DNA of 64,000 nt from Tetmemena sp. SeJ-2015 (Eukaryota > Ciliophora > Spirotrichea > Sporadotrichida > Oxytrichidae): NCBI GenBank assembly GCA_027382625.1, contig JAJKFJ010020921.1:214887-278886 (forward strand). Direction: 5' to 3'. Position 1 is the first letter of the stretch, and each line of letters opens with the position of its first letter. This document shows positions 23,604-33,408 of the stretch, one piece after another. The position numbers and the translations under genes were made by a program. The notes under the pieces are model-generated. The model had not been told where the DNA came from, ran no database searches, and saw only the letters and a program-made list of their open reading frames with translations.

Positions 23604-24724
23604 TTATAGAGAAATAGACTTTGGGGCATAAAAATATATCAGGTAATTAAGGACTATTGAATCTATACAAGAAGTCCTTTCGAGAGAGAAGTTCTCTTTC
23701 AAATTATTCAGCTTCAGATGTAACCCAAGAACGCATTGGAAATATAAATTCAATTTAAGTGGTAAAATAGGATCAAAGAAGGAGTCATCATGCTTCAACT
23801 TTCCGGCTGAGAACGAGAAAGTCTGAGCAGAGCATTGAGTTTTTACGTCCTTGAAGTCTTCATCAGTCAAGGTACTCTCTAAAAGTCCTTCCTCGATCTC
23901 AAAACCACAAAGAAGGGTTCAATCATCTCGATGTAGGCCAGCTCCTTAGTCGACTGGTCGAAAAGTAAGATAGTTCTTAAATTGAAACTCAATGAAATTA
24001 GATTGAGATGCTCTTGATATCCTATTTATCATTGCTACGGTCAACTCAAAATGCGTGGTACATAGTGGGTGCCTTTGACTTGTCCCAGATCACTTTTTTG
24101 TCTCTAAGATATCTGGTCTGCTTTCCTTCTTCGTACTTTAGCTTATCAATGTAATCCTTAAGCTTTATCACCTCAGGCAGAGTTTCAATTGACAAAGCTA
24201 ATTTTATTTTAATTTTAGTGATCTCCTGGCACTAGCCTTTCCAACTACACTTCTGCTTGCGGTTTGAGAAGTCAGTGTAGTAATTGCATTGAGTCTTTTC
24301 GGTAAGAGGGAAGATTGCAGTCACCATCGACAGAGCTCTGTTTCCATTGGAATCGATAAAAATTTAATCTCTAAGTGTAATTTTTAATGATGTACTTGTT
24401 TAAGGTCATATCTGCGAAGGTCTCAAGTACCTTAGTTTCCCAATCCAGAAAGTAAACATCTGTAGTCACCTCCGAATTTTCAGGCACGCTCACTTTAAGC
24501 CACTTTGACTTGTCTTCAGCATTAATCAAGATGCTACTCTCATCAAACATTTAAATGCTAATGCATGCATTAGCACTTAATTAATCATCTTGGAGAACAT
24601 CAAGCATGGCTTTATCAAGATTAGTCTTTTGATCTTGAAGTTTGCTGCCTATTTCTTGCATTTTCTCTATAAGCTGAGTCACCAAGGAGCACAGAAGTAC
24701 TGAAGTCTGCACCAAGAGGTTCAT
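23604..24724 (-). CDS. secreted protein, paralog A of a tandem family
   Basis: ATG at 24724 followed by a signal peptide (MNLLVQTSVLLCSLVTQ), a short coiled coil (EKMQEIGSKLQDQKTNLDKA), a Cys, then WLKVSVPENSEVTTDVYFLD. An insert near 24340-24360 precedes the family signature DSNGNRALSMVTAIFPL. Next come a Cys-containing FSNRKQKCSWKGQCQEITK region and KLKDYIDKLKYEEGKQTRYL. Later blocks (about 23690-23960) read MIEPFFVVLRSRKDF and DEDFKDVKTQCSAQTFSF. The same architecture occurs in the gene at 21.55-22.6 kb, so these are tandem duplicates. The 3' end is approximate. Function unknown, probably exported. Confidence 0.6.
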
Positions 24725-24981
24725 TCCGTTTTATGTAGATGAAATTTAAAATTTAATATTGTCCCAAACGACTTAAGTATGCAACTGGATGCTATAATTA
24801 AGCACATGAAGGTTCTCTATCAATTCATGAATCAAATGAAAAACTCCACTTTTCATCAAATTATCATACATAGCAGACATTTGAATTCAATGTTGAGCAT
24901 TGGAAAAAAAACTTCTTTTATAATAAGTGAAGAGTAAAATCGCTCCCATTCTAGCCAGCAATCATTAGGAACTATAGGAAG

Positions 24982-26290
24982 ATGTTGAGCTCCACTTCTT
25001 AAGAGCGATTGCTATCCCGGACTCCCTCTCGCTCTAAGTATGTCTAGTGTAAGCGAGATAGGTTTTCTAAGTCACCCAAAGGTAAATAGCCACTAAGTGA
25101 ATCTTCTACAGTCAGAGAAAATTAAAAACATTAAATTCGATAACTTCATTAAAGAAGGAGTGATTAATACTGGCAACCAGTCAGAGAGAATAAGGATCTT
25201 TCAAAGGCCACATTCCAGTTAACTTCTGAATTTACACACTCAGAACTCAAACATATCAACTATTAAAAGACAACTGGGCATGCATTTATTATCAAATTTA
25301 CAAAAATTCGAATATATTAAATCATCTCGCAGTAAGGCTATGAATTTTTACGAAGACTAAAACATGAACTCTCTCAAATTTGACTAAAGGTAGCTACTCA
25401 AGACATAGCGAAATAACCCAAGGGTATTTCTAATTCTTCACAAACTCCTAAACAATATTTATTAATTGTTTGGAGCTAAACAGAGGATGAGATCTAAAAT
25501 ACCTACTAATCACAGTAAGGAGAGGATGAATAAGCGATCACTTTAATCACAGAATTAAGATCAAGTCTTCTGCTTCTACCCAAAGAATAATAAAAAGTTT
25601 AAAAATATAGCTGAAAAATAAGTAATCTAAGCAATGAAGAGACAGATTGCTTCTATCTAGTACACCACCAACTTTATCTATTTAAATCCATTGATTTTTG
25701 TTTAAAGAGTAATAGACAGAAGCTATGACTACAGAAAGGAGCGGCCAACAAGTAAATATTTAAATTAGTGATCAGATTCATCAGAAAGTGGCAGCTCAGG
25801 ATCATTAGATTTTCTAAAATGTGCTTTCAAGTTACTCTAACAACCTAATAATACCCAATAAATTTGTGTTTATAATTGGTACATAACAACCTTGGAAATT
25901 AAAATTTTACTACGAATCAGAGCTGGCTTGGCGTGGAGCCTCACTGAAAATACCTTTTTCAGAAGCACTTTGAGATCCAGCAGCACAAATAGGAAATCAA
26001 GAGTTAAGTGGAGTAGTACAAAGCTCTCTAAGAACAGGAACAAGAAGTGTCCACTTTCAAACCTAACAGCCAAGTTGGATTCAACTAAATCTTATATAAA
26101 TAATTAAATGGCAGATGAGATTGAGAGAAACTTGCTATGGAAAAGAATAAGCACTAGAATATGCATTCTTGGCCATTTTCATTTCTTTGTTATAGAAATA
26201 TAGATTATGAATGTAGAGCAGGCCAAAGAAGAACTTGAACACTGCACCTTCACCTAAAACATTGATAAAAATAAGTTTATTAAAATTATT
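24982..26290 (+). CDS. coiled-coil / CTFxP-type cytoskeletal protein
   Basis: Divergent from the secreted-protein gene (gap about 260 bp). From an ATG at 24982 the frame is Ser/Arg/Lys-rich (TSQERLLSRTPSRSKY) to about 25381. It continues in blocks at 25480-25775 (NIAEKQVIQAMKRQIASIQY), 25960-26090 (HKQEIKSQVEQYKALQEQEQ followed by EVSTFKPNSQ) and 26210-26260 (EQAKEELEHCTFTQNIDKNK). STFKP and ELEHCTF echo the TFKP-like motif next to coiled coil seen in many ciliate cytoskeletal/ciliary proteins. That resemblance is inference. IESs separate the blocks; the stop is not resolved. Confidence 0.45.
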
Positions 26291-26483
26291 AATTGAATAC
26301 AAGAAAGAAAACTTGTATTAGATCCTACAAACTGATTACAGCTAGCTCAATTAATTTAGGTTAAATAATTTTATTTACTGAGTGATCTTTAAATATTCGA
26401 GTTGTAGAAGTGATTTCTGAAAATCTTTGTCACTTCTTTTTTGTAATTCTTAAAAGAAAGGGAAAAGAAGTTGAGAGTTTAGA

Positions 26484-28814
26484 ATGGACAGAGAGAACAT
26501 TATTTACCAGGATGTGGAGTTACCTTCTTACAGGCCTGAAGGGTATGTGGCTAAGTAGAATATGCTGCCTGCCTAACAAGATAAGTTACAATCATGAGAA
26601 AATTAACCATGAGTCTAATTCGCTTCACAGAGAGATCGCCACTATGTCTTTGAGAGCTATTGCTGCTCTAAACCTCCCTAGTCGCAAGTCAGTGGACTTT
26701 GGGTAGAAGATGCCTCCTCTCCTTAAGCTATCTATGAAGAATCCGGATTGAGTTTATTTCAATCCTCGCTTCACAAGTTAACCAGCTTGCTGCCACAATG
26801 GATACACCCTCTATTAGAGGAAAGCAATTGGAGCAAACTATCAGTAGTCGCATCTGCCAGGCAACTACTTGATAGAGCGTTATATAAACAGAAAGATCAT
26901 AGATGACTCAGACAAGTTCGATAGAAATCACTGCAGCTTTGAGGTTGAAGTGTTCAGAATCATTGATGACGAGGGTAAGGTCCAAGCTTATAGGATCTAC
27001 CACGCCGCACACAAAGATGATTACAACTTCTACTAGAAGATATTACTCTTTGATAAGAAGTAAAAGGCTATGTTGGATAGAGGGGAGCGATTGCGACCGC
27101 AGGAGGATAAGAAGAAAAGAATAGAGTAACCAAACTGCTTGCCACTCAGTGATTAAGCTCAGAAAAGTTTCAAAAGTATCATTGAGACCTTTGAAAACAA
27201 CCCTCATATCAAAAGGAGGGAGGAACGATAGGGATAGCAACTCATGATTACTAATGGTGAAGAGCAACAAAATCAGGTTACCTTAGTTTCTTACACTTAA
27301 GAAAATAGAAACTAGGATATTGATATTTATGAGGGAGGGGGATGTCGTATGATGAGAAATAAGCGCAATTTATATGAATGAATAGAGCTTAAAGGTACCT
27401 TTAAATGGAAAGGTCTAGGATACTGATGAGACACAATCTGGAAAATCAATTGAGAAAAATATTTACTAACGAGATGGAAATCAAAGTAATCAAGATATCA
27501 AATGAATCCGGTGAAAGCGATCATCTAGATGAGTTCTTTAAAAAGGAGAGAGAGAAAAAAAAACCCTCTGAAGAATAAAGAAAATCTTGATCCTAATCAT
27601 CTAGTTGTGGTAGTTGCGCCAATCTCAAAACAGGTTACAATAAAGATGGAAACTTTATTAGAAATGCTTATTTAATTTATTTGCAATAGGTTTTGAGAGA
27701 TAAAGAGAGAGTTGATATGACTTAGTTGAAACTCTTTGCAGAGGGTACTTTCAATTCACTTAGTGAATTAGTTATGAGGTGTTTATGCTTAGAGTGTATA
27801 TCCCAGAAGCCACTCAAATGCTGACTTTCGAGGTGATTTTAATGCCTAAGGAGTATATTTATGGGAACGATGATGAGATGCTATATCGTAGCTTAGATCA
27901 TTGCTTCAGAGCAGTTATAAAAATCTTTAATCTCTACATCAAACATATCATCTTCACAACTAAGAAAGGACTTGCTTTTGTGGAAGTTGAGAGACAAATA
28001 ACCAATAACAAAAATCCTGATATCGTCTTTCGAATGTGTTTCCATAACTACACTTACAAGATTCTTGATTTCATGGCTAAGTAAACTCCAAGAGACCTTG
28101 TCACTAATCAAAACTTAGTGAACTATGAACAGGCAGAGATGGTCTACTATTAGTTGCTTTCTCTTTGCTTATTCTCATTAGATTATATCACCATTACTCT
28201 GGAACTGATTCAATATCTGGCAGAGTCTCAATAGAACTATGAGTCTCTGTAGCTCATTTAAACTTACAGGGAGATTTTTAACAGTGACCCTAGTCACCTC
28301 CCGCTCTGGAACTTCGACTAAGTGGAGTTGCCTTTCTTCAACTTCTACGACTAAGGCTAGTAGATAGTTTACAGAAATCAGTAGCGAAAGAAGCGAATTT
28401 AATCTTCAAAGACTCTGGTGGATTTACTAGCCACTGCAATCAGTCATGAGAATAAAAAGGTGGACTACCTTCTCTATCGAATGCAGAAAAATATTTCAGA
28501 GGGCAAGAGTATCCTTGGCTAAGGTTTCAACCTGAGCAAGAAACCATAGATGTACAAGGACCTGATTTATAACTAACTGGAGAGATTGACAAATCAGATA
28601 AAGATAAGTGGCTATTCATTTGGCTTGGGAATGCTTAGCTCAAACAATTGTCAATCCAAAATGTGCCCTAAAATGGATTTTCTATGCGTCTTAAGCAGAA
28701 AAAGAAGAAGAAGAGTCTTTTGAAAAGAAAATGATAGACGAAATAGCGCAACACTGTCTCATTTTCAGTAGGAAGATGTTTAAGGCAATTGAGAAAATAG
28801 CTGAATTTATTTGA
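26484..28814 (+). CDS. large protein of unknown function
   Basis: Start ATG at 26484 (MDRENIIYQDVELPSYRPEG). Main blocks: about 26750-27340 with CCHNGYTLYQRKAIGANYQQ, then YRIYHAAHKDDYNFYQKILL and a charged KKQKAMLDRGERLRPQEDKK; 27500-27570 (ESDHLDEFFKKEREKKK); 27590-27770; 27783-28640 with RVYIPEATQMLTFEVILMPK and MLYRSLDHCFRAVIKIFNLY; and a C-terminal acidic block ending at TGA 28812-28814 (EKKMIDEIAQHCLIFSRKMF). An 11-bp IES at 27772-27782 fuses SELVM to LRVYIP exactly. About 700 residues expected. No domain recognised. Two alternative terminal frames near 28680-28720 are open, so the last junction is uncertain. Confidence 0.6.
27772..27782 (+). other. IES, pointer TTATG, 11 bp
   Basis: TTATG at 27772-27776 and 27783-27787. 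Deleting 11 bp joins the two reading frames of the unknown protein (gaa tta gtt ATG ctt aga). One of the shortest inserts in the window. Confidence 0.75.
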
Positions 28815-28929
28815 ATTACTCTTTAAAATATTCTCCTATATAATTGCTGATGATAGCAGCTTAATTTATAAGATTAAAGATAGATGTAGTATTAAAGTTT
28901 AGAATATTAAAAATAGAATGAATTCTTAC

Positions 28930-31876
28930 ATGGATATGAGTGACAACGAACACATCTCACGATCTAAGTCAAATTTGCGATAATATTATTAGCTAAAAGA
29001 ACTTTTTCTCCAACAAAAGTAAGCTATTGCTTCGATTTGGATTAACTTTATTTATGTAGAATGGGATGAACGAGGCTACTAATTTGAAAATGGCAAACAC
29101 CTCTCTCATCTCGAATCTTGACTCAATTTAATATGCTATATTTGATGACTCTTCAGTTCTGGGCAAAGCTTCAATCTAGAAATAGCCAGTGTTGAATGTG
29201 TAGTTTATTATGTATTTAAGCGTCCATATTGAGAATGAGTTTTTGTTCCGCACCCCAGACAGTCAGAAGCACCAGTGGGTGAAGCTTATCTACAAATAGA
29301 GAGTTAAAAGAGTGCAACTGCCTAAGAAAACGTTCACAGCTCTAGTGCGAGCAGTGAGAAAGAATTTCAAGGCAGTGGATAATGCAATTATTGAGGCTTT
29401 TGGGATTAAGAATTCTGATGAAATACTTATAAATTGCTTCAATCGAACTTTATTGATGTTGATGAGCAGTAGGATGAACTAGCAGAGCTCAATCTGTTTA
29501 AGGTACTGAGTCTATAGTATTTGGACGATGAGGGAGACGAACTTGAGATTGACTCTGATGAGTCACTGGAGGCTGCGTTCAGGTATTTCACTCACATCAG
29601 GAACTAGTCAGCTGTCCTCCGTATTAACATTTCCTTGAATTCTGATGAAGACTCTCCTTCCAAACAGTCATCAGGTATAAATCAACTTCAGAGTTCCACT
29701 CCCTCAAATCTATTAACAGTTATTCAAAACACCCCCAAGATAGATGAGGACGGCTTGAGACTCAGATCCTTCCTGCTTAACGATAACTTGCTAGGAGAGT
29801 AATACGACCCAGTCAAAGCTGGACTCATTAGAGATAATTAAAATGAGATTCACTAAGAACAAGAAGAAAGAAAGTCCCTCAACTTGTATGATGCTATATG
29901 GTTTCCTTTGTATATAGTTTGCTTTTAATGATCCTGCCTTAATAGAAGGGAAGATAGGTGGGGAAGTAGGTGAAGACAAGCAACAGCAAGAAAATTAAGA
30001 GATGGAATTCAACCAACAGTTGGATTACAGATACACTGAAGGTATAGGCAAACTGAATTCTGAGGTTTACAGGGGACATGAGTAGTAGGAGTTTAATAGA
30101 AACATAGAGTATCCTTTCCTTGCAAGAGTCTTTAAATATTCATTGAGAAGAAGAATTTCTAGAGTCAACGAAAACGAAGAAGAACTGAATGGGAGACAAA
30201 GAAGTGATAGGAGTAGATGACTTGGTACTAGGGTAGGCTGCGCTTGGTGGTATGCTTCATAATTAAGAGCCCTAAAAGAGGAAAGACCCATTCAACTTAT
30301 TTGGCTATGAAGATCCTTAGGCCGATCCATTAACTTCTGATGCCCTTTTTAAATTATAATCCAGAAAGCAATAACCTCCTTCAGCAGTAGCTAGTAGATG
30401 CCTTGAATGCAAGAGGGAGTGTGATGCCTGACGAAATCCACAACTAGCAAAAGATCATGGAGCAGATTGATGAAGAGAGGAAAAGAATTAAAGCAATAGC
30501 AAGAGTCAAATTATTCTGCTAGTCTCATTTTAATAAGATGACGAAGCACTTGCAAGGCAACTGATGTTCGAAGAGTAAATGCGCCAGCAGAACTTAGCAG
30601 CAGCTTAACAGTAGCAACGCAACACCTTCAACCCTCAGTAGCAGATGATGTACCCTCCTCCAATGTAATATCAACAGTATCCTTATCCCTAGCAGCAACC
30701 AGGATTCCAGCAGCCATACCCTCAGGTTCAAGGTATGCTACCAGCTGTCAATAAAAACCCTGCACCTCAAAAGTTGAAATTTGTAACTTCCTGCAGGATC
30801 ATCCAAGACCCATCTAAATTATAAAGTGAGTGAGTTAGAGTAATTTTTACTCTGGAAAGAGAAGACATGATGAAAAGATAGCCAAGAAATCTAAGATCAT
30901 GAGTATTTTCTAAGATGACGAGTCTAATTGGACTCCAGAGCACAAGCTTAAGATGATCCAATTCTTTCCAAAAGTTATTATTATCTTTTATCTATAATTC
31001 GTCCCAGGAGGAAGGAGTGGAGTAGAATTAGTGCCTAAGAAATAGGAATCTCAGATCCAAAAAGTGCTAGTAAAATGGGACATCGTCAACAGATCTATAA
31101 TAAGATTGTATATGATTTAGTTGCATCGTAAATAATCTTAGTCTCATTGGGACGGAAGCAGTTTGATAATGAGGAGTCAATAAAATACCGGAGGCTTCTT
31201 CATATCAACAGATCCAATGTACGTGAAAAATGGAGTAAAGCCAAGCAGAATTGAAACTCTAGAGCTTTAAATCTGAAAATATAATTAATGTATTGATTAT
31301 TGAGGTGACTATTGGAATCCCTGTGATGTTCTTGCAACAACACAACTTAACCCTCAGTTTCTAATTCAAGACAGCAAAGAACAAGTTTGTAGGCCAGCAA
31401 TTCTTCTGCTTTATAGACTTCAGATAACTGCTTGCTCAAGGATAGATCTCGGGCCCTGGTATGAGCTAGGTCTTTTGCAATGACCCAGTAGATTATTTGT
31501 TAATGAAGTCTAAACTTACTCTAATTAAGATGGGGCAAGTGCAATTCCTTAAGATCCTTAAGCTCAATTTTCGGGTAAAAACGGTAGGCCTTCCACCGCT
31601 CAGACCATGAGACCTTCCAACGCCCAAGCAATCAGACCTTCAATGAGCAACTAGCCTCCTGCTTATTCTTAATCAATTTATTTTGCTAAAGTTAGTGAGT
31701 TGGATAAAGAACTCACTACCGAATAGCCTTTCATGTCTGTTGAAAGGCAGTTGGAGCTAGCAAGCAGACTCTCAGATGAAACCAATCATGAGTTCGACCT
31801 ATGTATGGCCTTCATGCAAGACTTTAACAATAACTACTCAGCCGCTAAGAAAGCACTTGTCTAACTCAAACTTTGA
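28930..31876 (+). CDS. NBR1/ILRUN-like protein: PB1, FW and UBA-like
   Basis: ATG at 28930 (MDMSDNEHISRSKSNLR). A PB1 domain follows: basic first half VKRVQLPKKTFTALVRAVRK (about 29305-29365) and the acidic OPCA half LQYLDDEGDELEIDSDESLE (about 29510-29570). A Ser/Asn-rich linker and a Gln/Pro-rich stretch lie at 30560-30770 (DEALARQLMFEEQMRQQ first). Then come FW-domain elements: FVTSCRIIQDPSKL (30780), NWTPEHKLKM (30925), SHWDGSS (31145) and KNKFVGQQFFCFIDF (31385). The C-terminus resembles UBA helices (FNNNYSAAKKALVQLKL) and stops at TGA 31874-31876. NBR1 proteins use PB1 to oligomerise, FW to bind cargo or ATG8-pathway partners, and UBA to bind ubiquitin. No ZZ zinc finger was seen between PB1 and FW. 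Several unplaced IESs interrupt the frame. Confidence 0.75.
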
Positions 31877-32013
31877 ACTCTCTGATTTCATCCCTCTTAA
31901 GTCAATTTTAATTTCTTCATTTTCACAGAATAGGTAGTTGCAATTTCTAAGTAGAGAGCGAAATTGTTTAAGGAAGATGAAATATTTTTATCCATAGATT
32001 ATATTATCATAAA

Positions 32014-33257
32014 ATGTTCATTTTCAGAAACTAGCTTACAAACTTTTAGTTTATCATATTTATAAAAAGCAGATTCGTCGAGAGATTTCGAGAATAGTTT
32101 CTCAAAGAGCTGCTCTACAGACACAGGCCAAATTATCATAGCCTTCCTCTCTTAATCAAATACAATCGCTATACCTCTAATAACAACGCCGCTGGTTTTC
32201 AACCCTGCCCCCTGGCAAGGGAGGTCCTCAAACTCAAGGATAAAAAGACTCTGTAAAAGAATAATTGAATATTTTTAAGACTCTGGAGCTGGATACACTA
32301 CTGACGAGGATGGTTCTAGCTTTGAGAGTGACAAGCGCTTCTCAAACTTTATTTTGTTCACTGGTGCGCTCGCCCTTGCAATCATCTTCATGGCTTCCAA
32401 TTATTACTCATCCCTTAAGGAATCAGGGATCATGAATAGCTTTAGTGAATGTAATGCACTTGAAGAAGGAGAGAGAAGCTAAGCAGAAAGCAGGTGAAGG
32501 AGCAACTGCAAGCAGCAAGTCAGGCAAGGCCCAAACTACCTACACAGGCAAGGCAGACATTGGAGGACCTTGGATGCTCTACAACACCAAGGGAGAGCCA
32601 GTCACCCATAAGGATTTCCAAGGCAAATACTACCTCATCTATAATTCATTAACTAGCATCTATTTCGGGTTCACTTACTGCCCAGACGTGTGCCCCGTGT
32701 CTCTCATGAAGATGTGCAAGGCCCTCAACAGAGTAAAGGCTTCCAAGGAGTATAAGTACTTCGACTTGGAGGCCATATTTGTGAGTGTGGACCCTAACAG
32801 AGACTCTCATGAGCGTATCGAGGAGTATGTCAAGATCTTCGACCCCTCACTAGTGGGCCTTACTCACAAGAACAACGACAACCCTGAGTTGAAGGAGATC
32901 CTGAAGCGCTTCAAAATCCATGTGAGCAAGATATTCCTGACAGAGGAGGAAGAGAAGGAAGACATGCAGACACTGAAGGAGAATGCCCCCGAGGTGCTTG
33001 AGAAGATGTCTAAGCTGGAGGAGCTAAAGAAGAGCGAGGAGAAGTACACCCTGGACCACTCCATCATCGTTTACTTGATTGGCCCTGATAATCAGTTCTT
33101 GACTTACTTAGGCTCCAATCTGGACGAAAACGATATGACTGACATCATCCTTGACGAGATCTCCGCAGACCTAAAAAAGAAAGTTCTCAATCCCAACAAA
33201 CAACAGACAGTATATACAAATAGGCTATCTTTAATAAGTATGAGAGGTGGGGAATGA
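32014..33257 (+). CDS. SCO1: SCO1/SCO2 cytochrome c oxidase copper chaperone
   Basis: Delivers copper to subunit II of mitochondrial complex IV from the inner membrane. After removing three IESs the protein reads: a basic N-terminus with RRWFSTLPPGKGG (mitochondrial targeting), an inner-membrane helix (FILFTGALALAIIF), then the thioredoxin-like domain with YFGFTYCPDVCPVSL, which carries the copper-binding CxxxC, and the conserved copper-ligand His in LDHSIIVYLI. Normal stop TGA at 33255-33257. In-frame TAA/TAG codons (for example ggaTAAaaa at 32239) must be Gln, which fixes the genetic code. The start is uncertain: an ATG at 32014 lies upstream in another frame. It lies about 140 bp from the NBR1-like gene on the same strand and is convergent with the kelch gene (gap about 150 bp). 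Confidence 0.92.
32245..32276 (+). other. IES, pointer AAGACTCTG, 32 bp
   Basis: The 9-bp direct repeat AAGACTCTG occurs at 32245-32253 and 32277-32285. Deleting the insert with one copy shifts frame by 2 and joins GQKDS to GAGYTTDEDG in SCO1, just before the membrane helix. Confidence 0.92.
32433..32445 (+). other. IES, pointer TGAAT, 13 bp
   Basis: TGAAT at 32433-32437 and 32446-32450. Deletion of 13 bp joins KESGIMN to VMHLKKEREA in SCO1 and corrects the frame. Confidence 0.9.
32636..32656 (+). other. IES, pointer CATCTAT, 21 bp
   Basis: CATCTAT at 32636-32642 and 32657-32663. The insert is in frame and would add seven residues. Deletion turns LIYNSLTSIYFGFTYC into the family-typical LIYFGFTYCPDVC. 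Only homology, not the open frame, reveals it. Confidence 0.92.
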
Positions 33258-33408
33258 TAATAAAGAATCTTTAGGAATTAAAACTATTTAACAGATATAA
33301 GCTAGTGAATCGTATTAAGATTTATAGTTGCTTAAACTTTTTTCATTCTCTATAATATTTACAAAGTACTAAGCGTGGACTAATTTCCTAAGTGTTTTCT
33401 TATCATTA

